Source: Candidatus Omnitrophota bacterium (GTDB taxonomy: Bacteria; Omnitrophota; Gorgyraeia; S143-82). Taken from it: a DNA stretch of 8,870 nucleotides. Below the pieces are notes generated by a model. That model saw nothing but the letters and a program-made list of their open reading frames with translations, was not told the origin of the DNA and made no database searches. Numbering within the stretch: position 1 is the first letter of the stretch; every line of letters begins with the position of its first letter. Location of the stretch: positions 1 through 8,870 of the forward strand of contig JAMOOT010000206.1 in the NCBI GenBank assembly GCA_027065215.1, in the 5' to 3' direction. A program made the position numbers and the translations under genes. Of this stretch, positions 1-6,082 are shown piece after piece.

Positions 1-1
1 G

Positions 2-463
2 CCTCTCAAAGAAAGAATAAAGACCTTGGATAAACTAAAAGATGATTTTCAAATAATGGTTATTTGTGGAAGTAATAAGAAATTGTTCAATTCGATTAAA
101 AAATTGCGGAAGAAGATGAATCATCGCTGTTATATATTTGGCTATGTGGATAATGTGGATGAGCTTATGACGATAAGTAGAATTCTTATCACAAAGTCTG
201 GAGGGCTTACTATATCTGAGGCCATGGCTAAAGGATTGCCTATGGTTATAGTAGATGCACTCCCAGGTCAAGAATATAATAACCTCCGATTTTTGTTGCG
301 CAATAGGTGTTGCCTTCGTGCAAAGGATGGAAAAGAGATGCAAAGGGCGGTGAGTCGTTTGTTAAGGGATGAAGGGTTGTGGGAAAAGTTGCATAAGAAT
401 GCCCTTCTGACCGGTCGGCCAAATTCTGCTTTAGAAACGGCTCATTTGGCATTGGAGATGTAA
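2..463 (+). CDS. MGDG synthase/UgtP/MurG-like glycosyltransferase, C-terminal part (5' end cut by window)
   Basis: Only the last 153 residues are visible. The frame is open to the window edge, so the TTG at 26 is not a true start. The piece matches the C-terminal, nucleotide-sugar-binding half of the MurG/diacylglycerol glycosyltransferase fold (GT28-type): an early CGSNKKL strand-turn, a GYVDNVDELM segment, then the diagnostic run TKSGGLTISEAMAKGLPMVI followed by PGQEYNN. In this family the GG-x-T-x-x-E-A and PGQE elements bind the UDP-sugar donor. Processive diacylglycerol glucosyltransferases and plant-type MGDG synthases fit better than MurG proper, because PGQE followed by N is typical of that branch. 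Known relatives are about 380 residues and transfer a hexose to diacylglycerol at the inner membrane. The stop TAA shares its last base with the ATG of the acyltransferase-glycosyltransferase fusion, suggesting coupled translation and a shared lipid role. The exact acceptor cannot be read from this fragment. Confidence 0.85.
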   Translation, partial: PLKERIKTLDKLKDDFQIMVICGSNKKLFNSIKKLRKKMNHRCYIFGYVDNVDELMTISRILITKSGGLTISEAMAKGLPMVIVDALPGQEYNNLRFLLRNRCCLRAKDGKEMQRAVSRLLRDEGLWEKLHKNALLTGRPNSALETAHLALEM

Positions 464-2013
464 TGTTTTGGGTTTATAAAGTTTCATTACGTTTTTTATC
501 TTGGTCATATCGATTGACTCATTATCTTGGTGCTGGGTTGGGATTCGTTAAGTATTATTTGTATCCTAAGGATTGGAGGAGGATTGTTAGAAATTTAAGG
601 TTAATAAGCAGGGGAAAGATTTCATCTATAAAGGCATTTTTTATGGGCGGTAGAGTCATTGCTAATTTTATGCATTATTGGTTGGATGTGCTTTACTATG
701 GAATGATTGCTGATAGAGAGATATTAGTTTCAAATGTGGAGGTTAGGGGTAAAGAAAATTTAGATAAGGCTTTTTCCTCGGGGTTACCGGTAATTATATC
801 GACTGCGCATTTTGGTAATTGGGAGGTAGAAGGATTCTGGTTGGGAGAAAATGGCTATCGGATTAATGCAGTTGCCCTTCCCCATAGGGATAGGAAAATT
901 AATGAGTTCTTCAACAAGGTAAGAAACCAACATAATATAGAAGTTATCCCAACAGGGCGTAGTACGAGGATTATCGGGGTATTAAAGCGTCGGGAAATAT
1001 TAGCGATTTTGGGAGATTGGGATTTTAGTGGGGGGAAGTCTTTGGTGGAGGTGGAATTTTTTTCCCGCCGTCTGTTATTCCCGGCTGGCTTAGGGAGATT
1101 TGCTGAACGGTTTCAAGCAGTGGTTGTTCCTATATTTTGTAGGCGTATTGGTTTGGGGAGATATAGGGTAGATATATTTGATCCCATAGAGGCAAGAGGC
1201 GCTTCTACGGGTGATATAGTTCAATCCTATGCTAAGGCGTTAGAGAGGGTTTTAGAACAAGATCCGTTTCAGTGGTTTATGTTTGGTCCTATTAAGTATG
1301 CCAAGGAAACAATATCTAATTCAGATTGTTGCATTATTATACCGGCCTATAATGAGGAACTTCATCTTGGCAATTTATTGTCTCGCTTAGAGACAATAGG
1401 AATCAATGCTATTGTGGTCGATGATGGTTCTATTGATAAGACCTCAGAAATAGCAGGCAGATTTAAATTTGTGAAGGTTCATAGGCTTTCTTGTAATGAG
1501 GGGAAAGGGGTGGCTATAAAAGAAGGTTTAGGGCTTGCCAAATCCTTGGGATATAAGTGGGCATTGCTTATGGATGCCGATGGCCAACATCTCCCTGAGG
1601 AAATAGACCGGTTTTTATCTGCGGCGAGGTCAGATGTAGGGATGGTTTGTGGCAATAGACTTTCTAATCCAAAGGGAATGCCTTTGGTTAGAAGATTTAC
1701 CAATTGGATAATGTCGCTTATAATATCTGCATATGTTTTGCAGTGGATTCCTGATACCCAATGTGGGTATAGGTTAATAAGGTTGGATGCAATAGAGCCC
1801 GATGATTTGAGCGGGGATAAGTATGAGATAGAGACTGATTTGATTTTGCGAATAAAAGAAAGAGGTTGGAGTGTGGTTTCGGTATCGGTGAGCAGTGTCT
1901 ATCATGATACAGCCGTTAGTTATATCAATCCCGTGCGAGATACTGCACGGTTTATATGGTTTATGTTGCAGGATGGGATGAGGAAGATTTGGAGGAGGAT
2001 TAAGAGGAAATGA
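463..2013 (+). CDS. Fusion protein: LpxL/HtrB-like lysophospholipid acyltransferase + family 2 glycosyltransferase
   Basis: This 516-residue protein has two enzymatic halves. Residues about 1-280 resemble lipid A/KDO2 acyltransferases (LPLAT superfamily): a hydrophobic N-terminus, the catalytic HX4E motif as HFGNWE (H116, E121), an LGDWD element near 183-187, a GLGRFAERFQAVVVPIF stretch near 209-225, and a closing QWFMFGP. Residues about 288-480 are a GT-A fold family 2 transferase of the DPM1-like type: IIIPAYNEE (291-299), VVDDGSIDKT (318-327), the DADGQH metal-binding motif (371-376) and DTQCGYRLIR (431-440). The C-terminus ends in a basic WRRIKRK tail that could touch the membrane. Lone LpxL proteins are near 300 residues, so the second half is a true addition. 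The likely role is acylating and glycosylating an envelope lipid; the substrates are unknown. The ATG overlaps the previous stop by one base, with GGAG at 454-457 as ribosome binding site. Confidence 0.88.
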   Translation: MFWVYKVSLRFLSWSYRLTHYLGAGLGFVKYYLYPKDWRRIVRNLRLISRGKISSIKAFFMGGRVIANFMHYWLDVLYYGMIADREILVSNVEVRGKENLDKAFSSGLPVIISTAHFGNWEVEGFWLGENGYRINAVALPHRDRKINEFFNKVRNQHNIEVIPTGRSTRIIGVLKRREILAILGDWDFSGGKSLVEVEFFSRRLLFPAGLGRFAERFQAVVVPIFCRRIGLGRYRVDIFDPIEARGASTGDIVQSYAKALERVLEQDPFQWFMFGPIKYAKETISNSDCCIIIPAYNEELHLGNLLSRLETIGINAIVVDDGSIDKTSEIAGRFKFVKVHRLSCNEGKGVAIKEGLGLAKSLGYKWALLMDADGQHLPEEIDRFLSAARSDVGMVCGNRLSNPKGMPLVRRFTNWIMSLIISAYVLQWIPDTQCGYRLIRLDAIEPDDLSGDKYEIETDLILRIKERGWSVVSVSVSSVYHDTAVSYINPVRDTARFIWFMLQDGMRKIWRRIKRK

Positions 2014-3149
2014 TAGACGTGGTGATTAATATAGTTGTTTTTCTTTTATGCCTTGGGGTGTTGGTCTTGGTGCATGAATGGGGACATTTTGTATTTGCGA
2101 GATTATTTGGTGTACGGGTGGATCGCTTTTCGATTGGGTTTGGGAAACCAATATTCCGCTTAGGTAAGGACAAAAAAGGCACAGAATATGTTTTGGCACC
2201 CATTCCCTTAGGTGGATATGTGGAAATGGCCGGAGAGAGTCCTGCTACCTCTAAGGGGCTTCCTGACGAATTTATCTCAAAACCACTCTGGAAGAGGACA
2301 ATTATAGTTATGGCCGGCCCCTTGATTAATTATTTGTTTGGTTTTTTGATATTTTGGTTGATATATTCCTTAGGTGCTCCTGAACTCCTTCCGGTTGTTG
2401 GAAAGGTTTTGGATGATAGTCCGGCTCAGAGAATAGGGCTTCAAAAGGGAGATAAGATAGTGGAGGTTAATGGCGTCAAAGTAGACCTTTGGGATGAGAT
2501 GAGAGAGATTATTTCCAAGCATCCTCAGGAGGAAATTGTCTTAAAAGTTCAAAGAGATGGACGGTTGCTAAGTATAAAAGTAATTCCTGAAGCAAAGGAG
2601 ATAACAGATAGATTTGGAGTGAAACAAAAAATGGGGTTGATTGGAATAACACCGGATATATCAGCTTATGCTCAGGTTCGGTTCCCAATACATGTGGCTT
2701 TTATGAAGGCAGGAGAAAAAGTATTGGAAGTTACAAAAGGGGTGTTTCGGGCTATAGTTTTGCTCGTCTCGGGTAATAAACAGGTAAGAGAAGCAGTGGC
2801 TGGACCAATAGGAATATATGAGATTACTTCACAGGCCCGTACGGTGGGTGTCAATGTACTGTTATTGGTGTTAGCAATGTTGAGTGTGAGTCTGGCAATA
2901 TTTAATCTTCTACCTATACCTATGCTTGATGGTGGGCATTTGGTTATGTTTTTGATAGAGGCCTTTATCCGTCGACCAATACCAGATAGGGTCTATGAAT
3001 ATACTGCACATATAGGGATGACATTGATAATAATAATGACAGTATTGGTTATTTACAACGATATTCGTAAGTTGACCGATGGGTTTCATAGACAAGGGGT
3101 AAGTAACATTGTTAGTGCAGAGAAAATTGTCCCGTCAAATATTCCTTAA
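2010..3149 (+). CDS. rseP: RseP-family site-2 intramembrane zinc metalloprotease
   Basis: RIP metalloproteases cut membrane-embedded substrates such as anti-sigma factors, and signal-peptide remnants, at the inner membrane. This 379-residue protein has the zinc motif HEWGH (H22, E23, H26) in its first membrane segment (about 4-27) and an LGGYVEMAGE loop (67-76) that follows it in the family. A second membrane segment lies at about 97-121 and one PDZ domain at about 128-205. The third metal ligand sits in NLLPIPMLDGGH (D307), with a last membrane segment at about 335-350. E. coli RseP is about 450 residues with two PDZ domains, so this is the shorter single-PDZ form. ATGA overlaps the preceding stop by four bases, and purine-rich GGAGGAGGA (1991-1999) and GAGG (2004-2007) precede it. 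Usually rseP follows dxr; here it stands before ispG and away from dxr. No anti-sigma or sigma gene is visible, so its substrate is unknown. Confidence 0.95.
   Translation: MIDVVINIVVFLLCLGVLVLVHEWGHFVFARLFGVRVDRFSIGFGKPIFRLGKDKKGTEYVLAPIPLGGYVEMAGESPATSKGLPDEFISKPLWKRTIIVMAGPLINYLFGFLIFWLIYSLGAPELLPVVGKVLDDSPAQRIGLQKGDKIVEVNGVKVDLWDEMREIISKHPQEEIVLKVQRDGRLLSIKVIPEAKEITDRFGVKQKMGLIGITPDISAYAQVRFPIHVAFMKAGEKVLEVTKGVFRAIVLLVSGNKQVREAVAGPIGIYEITSQARTVGVNVLLLVLAMLSVSLAIFNLLPIPMLDGGHLVMFLIEAFIRRPIPDRVYEYTAHIGMTLIIIMTVLVIYNDIRKLTDGFHRQGVSNIVSAEKIVPSNIP
3094..3099 (+). promoter_or_regulatory. Ribosome binding site that fixes the ispG TTG start
   Basis: AAGGGG inside the 3' end of rseP lies nine bases before TTG 3109. 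An in-frame TAA at 3100-3102 rules out any earlier start. The alternative GTG at 3115 would leave a 15-base spacer, which is too long, so TTG 3109 is preferred. Confidence 0.55.
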
Positions 3150-4215
3150 AGGTTTGCCTATTGGAGGTGGGTCTAAAATCAGCCTCCAGACTATGACCAA
3201 GGTCCCAACGAGCGATTGGAGCCTTTTGTATCACCAGGTGCGAGAGGTTATTAGTCATGGTGCAGATATCGTGCGGGTGGCAGTGAAGTTTCCATCTGAT
3301 GTTGAGAATCTTACTCGTTTGGTTAAAGAGTTCCCCCAACCGATTATTGCTGATATCCACTTTAATCATAAATTAGCAATAGAGGCGATAAAGGCAGGTG
3401 TGGCTGGCATTAGATTAAACCCTGGTAATATTTCAGATGAATCGAGGATCGATGAAATATTAAAGGTAGTAAGGGATTATAACCCAGATTTGGTGATACG
3501 GGTGGGTATGAATTCTGGGTCTATCCCGGATGATCTGAGGAATAAGGATATGTCCGAAGCATTAGTCCAGGGGGCCTTACGGTATATCTCGATTTTGGAG
3601 GATAAGAATTTTTTTAATATAAAGGTTTCTCTTAAATCTTCTGATGTTGCAACAACTATAAGGGCAAATGAGCGGTTTCGGAATCTATCGGATTACCCTC
3701 TGCATCTTGGTGTAACGGCAACTGGTGATTCTCTTTCTGGGGTAATCAAATCCAGTATTGGAATAGGATATCTTTTGCTGCACGGGATAGGCGATACAAT
3801 CAGGGTTTCTCTTAATGCTGATCCAGTAGAAGAGGTAAAAGTGGGACGCAAGATCCTTTCATCGCTTGGATTAGGAGGAGTGGATTTAGTTGCCTGTCCT
3901 ACCTGTGGGCGGTCGTTAGTGGATATAAAACCAATAGTTCAGGAGTTGTCCAATTTAATTGAGAATAGACCAGATCTGTTCTCTGGTATAACGCGTATCG
4001 CGGTAATGGGTTGTGAGGTAAATGGCCCAGGAGAAGCAAGAGAGGCTGATTTAGGAGTGGCTTGTGGTAGGGGATGGGGCTTAATATTTGCCAAGGGGAG
4101 GGCCATACGTCGAGTGCGGTTTGATGATATAATTAGTTCTATAATAGAAGAGGCGGCTCGAATAAGGGAGGAGAAGAATGGATTTGTTAGAAAAGGTCAA
4201 ACAGAAATTATTTAA
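3109..4215 (+). CDS. ispG: 4-hydroxy-3-methylbut-2-enyl diphosphate synthase (IspG/GcpE)
   Basis: IspG converts 2-C-methylerythritol 2,4-cyclodiphosphate to HMBPP, the penultimate step of the MEP isoprenoid pathway, using a 4Fe-4S cluster. The 368-residue length matches the standard bacterial two-domain form (E. coli 372). Visible signatures are SLQTMT (25-30), GADIVRVAV (51-59), ADIHFNHKLA (81-90), LNPGNI (103-108), KVSLKSSDV (172-180), GIGDTIRVSLNADPVEEVKV (226-245) and the cluster-binding CPTCGR (C263, C266) with GCEVNGPGEA (C302, E309). All cluster ligands are present. One usually conserved stretch is altered: the family's HLGxTEAG reads HLGVTATG (199-206), so a normally conserved glutamate is alanine. 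The start is TTG, with 41 bases overlapping rseP; a GTG at 3115 is the alternative. It shares the unit with dxr and uppS, which belong to the same metabolic line. Confidence 0.95.
   Translation: MLVQRKLSRQIFLKGLPIGGGSKISLQTMTKVPTSDWSLLYHQVREVISHGADIVRVAVKFPSDVENLTRLVKEFPQPIIADIHFNHKLAIEAIKAGVAGIRLNPGNISDESRIDEILKVVRDYNPDLVIRVGMNSGSIPDDLRNKDMSEALVQGALRYISILEDKNFFNIKVSLKSSDVATTIRANERFRNLSDYPLHLGVTATGDSLSGVIKSSIGIGYLLLHGIGDTIRVSLNADPVEEVKVGRKILSSLGLGGVDLVACPTCGRSLVDIKPIVQELSNLIENRPDLFSGITRIAVMGCEVNGPGEAREADLGVACGRGWGLIFAKGRAIRRVRFDDIISSIIEEAARIREEKNGFVRKGQTEII
4165..4171 (+). promoter_or_regulatory. Strong ribosome binding site for cpaF
   Basis: AGGGAGG lies six bases before ATG 4178, within the coding sequence of ispG. 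It supports the start that gives a 38-base overlap with ispG rather than the later ATG at 4271. Confidence 0.65.
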
Positions 4216-5431
4216 CCAAGTAGATATATTGGATTCCTCTCTAAATGAAGATTTGGTCAAGGCTAAAGTGATGGATATTTTGGCAGAGATTGAGAGAAAA
4301 GAAAAACGTATAGTAATGCCAAATGAGGCGGAGGCAGTATGGCAGGCTATACGAGATGAATTGTTTGGTTATAGTGTTTTGACGCCCCTTATAACCGATC
4401 CTACAATCACTGAAATAATGATAAACGGGCCTTCTCAGGTTTATGTGGAGATTAATGGTAAGAAACGTTTATCCAGTGTGAAGTTTGTTTCCGAGCAGCA
4501 TCTTATGCGTGTCTTAGAAAAGATGCTTCAATATTCTTTCAGGCGGGTAGATGAGATGAATCCTTATACTGACTTTTCTCTTCCGGATGGCTCACGGGTA
4601 AATGTAATTATTCCGCCTGTTTCTCGCAGTGGCCCAGTCATCACAATAAGAAAGTTTTTGCGCTCGTTTAATAGTATTGAGGACCTTATATCTGCAAATT
4701 CCCTTACTCGAGAAATGGGGGAATTTTTGGTATCGGCTATAAAATCTAGACTTAACATCGTGTTTTCTGGGGCTACTGGAGCGGGGAAAACCACTACACT
4801 TAGTGTATTATTAAACTACCTCGATCCAGAGGAACGATTGGTTGTGATAGAAGATACTGCTGAGTTGATAATAGATCATCCTCATGTTGTCAGATTAGAA
4901 GCAAGGTATTCCAATATAGAGGGAAGAGGTGAGGTTACTATACGAGATTTGTTCCGTAATTCCCTTCGTATGAGGCCAGATAGGATAGTTATTGGTGAGG
5001 TAAGGGGAGAAGAGAGTTTGGATATGCTCCAGGCCATTGCCAGTGGGCATAAGGGTTCGCTTGCTGTCTTGCATGCAGATAACCCTGTTGATGCTATTGC
5101 CAGACTTGAGACTATGGTGGTGATATATAATGAGGAGATCCCTCTATGGTTGGTGCAAAAGCAGATTGCCCAGGGAATCGATTTGATAGTTCAGCAAGAG
5201 AGGATGAAGGATGGTGTCCGCAGAATTACCTATATTACCGAGGTCCAAGGTGCGGATGGAAATGAGGTTGTGCTTCAGGATATATTTAGATTTGAACAGG
5301 AAGGGGTAAATGAAGATGGTTCTGTTAGAGGGTATTGGCAAAAGTTGGGTAGAGAACCTAAGGTGGCCGAAAAGATGAAAAAGATGGGGGTTAAGATTAA
5401 GCCGGAGTGGTTTAGTGATGTTGTATCCTGA
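4178..5431 (+). CDS. cpaF: CpaF/TadA-type secretion ATPase (type II/IV secretion, Tad pilus family)
   Basis: CpaF (TadA) is a cytoplasmic hexameric ATPase that drives Tad/Flp pilus assembly and retraction or related secretion. The 417-residue protein shows an N-terminal helical part (about 1-60), then an N-terminal ATPase domain with TEIMINGP (78-85) and PDGSRVNVIIPP (136-147). The core follows: Walker A GATGAGKTT (198-206), Asp box VIEDTAEL (223-230), Walker B-type RIVIGEVRGEE (269-279) and His box SGHKGSLAVLHADNP (289-303, with H291 and H299). All catalytic elements are intact, so it should be an active ATPase. The C-terminal stretch, with an RGYWQKLGREP segment and a final EWF, also matches the family. 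Other Tad genes (cpaB, cpaC, cpaE, tadB, tadC, pilin) are absent; the neighbours are ispG and rimP. It may serve a pilus encoded elsewhere, or be a CpaF-like motor with another job. Start evidence is AGGGAGG at 4165-4171. Confidence 0.9.
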   Translation: MDLLEKVKQKLFNQVDILDSSLNEDLVKAKVMDILAEIERKEKRIVMPNEAEAVWQAIRDELFGYSVLTPLITDPTITEIMINGPSQVYVEINGKKRLSSVKFVSEQHLMRVLEKMLQYSFRRVDEMNPYTDFSLPDGSRVNVIIPPVSRSGPVITIRKFLRSFNSIEDLISANSLTREMGEFLVSAIKSRLNIVFSGATGAGKTTTLSVLLNYLDPEERLVVIEDTAELIIDHPHVVRLEARYSNIEGRGEVTIRDLFRNSLRMRPDRIVIGEVRGEESLDMLQAIASGHKGSLAVLHADNPVDAIARLETMVVIYNEEIPLWLVQKQIAQGIDLIVQQERMKDGVRRITYITEVQGADGNEVVLQDIFRFEQEGVNEDGSVRGYWQKLGREPKVAEKMKKMGVKIKPEWFSDVVS

Positions 5432-5876
5432 AGTTTTAGGAAAGATACGAAATATAGTTTTATCATCTGGCTTGGAAATAGTAGAAGAGACTATAAGGGA
5501 GCAGAGGGGTGTTTTATTTGTTAAATTCTTGGTGGATTTTCCGTTTGGTGGGGTGGATATCGGGACCTGTGAAAGGGTAAATCGTCAGATTAGCAATTAT
5601 CTTGATTCTGTTCCGGATTTAGTGCCCGATTATTCGGTAGAGATTTCATCTCCGGGCTTGGATAGAAAACTTAGGGATTATGATGATTTTAAACGAGTAA
5701 GGGGTCAAAAATTAGAGGTGTTGTTATCTGAAAAAGTTTCTGGTAAAGGACAATGGCAAGGGGTGTTGCGAGAGATAGACGAAGGCAAGATTGTCTTATC
5801 GGTATCGAGAGGTAAATCAGACATAATGGTAGAGATCCCTTACGAGAAGATTATATATGGGAGGATTGTCTTGTGA
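5418..5876 (+). CDS. rimP: Ribosome maturation factor RimP
   Basis: RimP helps assemble the 30S ribosomal subunit in the cytoplasm. The 152-residue product fits the usual 150-170. It has the two-domain layout of the family: an N-terminal alpha-beta domain starting with SGLEIVEETI, a strand LFVKFLVDFP, GGVDIGTCERVNRQIS (around residues 44-59), and the hallmark VEISSPGLDRKLRDYDDF (around 75-92). An SH3-like C-terminal domain follows, with GQWQGVLREIDEGKIVLSV and IPYEKI. GTG (5415) and ATG (5418) lie side by side in frame. GGAG at 5404-5407 serves either; I chose ATG as the stronger start codon. It overlaps cpaF by 14 bases. In most bacteria rimP leads the rimP-nusA-infB unit; here neither nusA nor infB follows, so the gene has been relocated into an envelope cluster. 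Confidence 0.92.
   Translation: MLYPEVLGKIRNIVLSSGLEIVEETIREQRGVLFVKFLVDFPFGGVDIGTCERVNRQISNYLDSVPDLVPDYSVEISSPGLDRKLRDYDDFKRVRGQKLEVLLSEKVSGKGQWQGVLREIDEGKIVLSVSRGKSDIMVEIPYEKIIYGRIVL
5859..5865 (+). promoter_or_regulatory. Ribosome binding site for the DUF2905 gene
   Basis: GGGAGGA near the end of rimP is seven bases from GTG 5873. It supports the GTG start that forms a four-base GTGA overlap with the rimP stop. Confidence 0.6.
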
Positions 5877-6082
5877 GTAAATTATTCTTCTTATTAGCAG
5901 TAATTTTTGTATTTTTGGCAGTGTTATCTGGTTTATTTGAACAAGTAGGCCTTAAGTTATTTCGTTTGCCAGGAGATATTATTATTCGCAAGGGTAATAT
6001 TACCTTCTTCTTTCCTTTAGCAACATCAATTGTTCTAAGTTTGGTTTTTACTTTTCTTTTTAACCTCTTTTTTCGGAAATGA
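5873..6082 (+). CDS. Small DUF2905-family membrane protein
   Basis: This 69-residue protein matches the DUF2905 pattern: a first membrane helix (about 3-21), a short loop carrying the family hallmark RLPGDIIIRKGNITFFFPLA (31-50), and a second membrane helix (about 46-66) with a charged end. The function of the family is unknown. The loop between helices is the only strongly conserved part, which suggests a partner or lipid headgroup contact. In several bacterial groups DUF2905 genes sit directly before a SpoIID-like gene, often near ruvCAB and queA. The same DUF2905-spoIID pair is kept here but without ruv or queA. The start is GTG, overlapping rimP by four bases, and the stop overlaps the next ATG by four bases, so the pair is probably translationally coupled. 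Confidence 0.85.
   Translation: MSKLFFLLAVIFVFLAVLSGLFEQVGLKLFRLPGDIIIRKGNITFFFPLATSIVLSLVFTFLFNLFFRK

Noticed and set aside
26..28. TTG as the start of the first gene
   Set aside because: The frame is open to the window edge and the encoded piece is only the C-terminal half of a much longer family, so the gene begins upstream of the window.
35..343. Minus-strand open frames, here and at 246-452, 1479-1703, 2000-2203, 2672-2854, 2910-3095, 3112-3369, 4564-4794, 5144-5341, 5275-5466 and 7541-7834
   Set aside because: All lie opposite well-recognised plus-strand genes and show no family motif; they are shadow frames.
1991..1999. GGAGGAGGA run as a possible short repeat element
   Set aside because: It is coding sequence at the end of the fusion gene and is better explained as an Arg-rich stretch that also serves as ribosome site for rseP.
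4178..5431. A complete type IV pilus or secretion locus
   Set aside because: Only the ATPase is present; adjacent genes are ispG and rimP, with no pilin, inner-membrane platform, secretin or peptidase.
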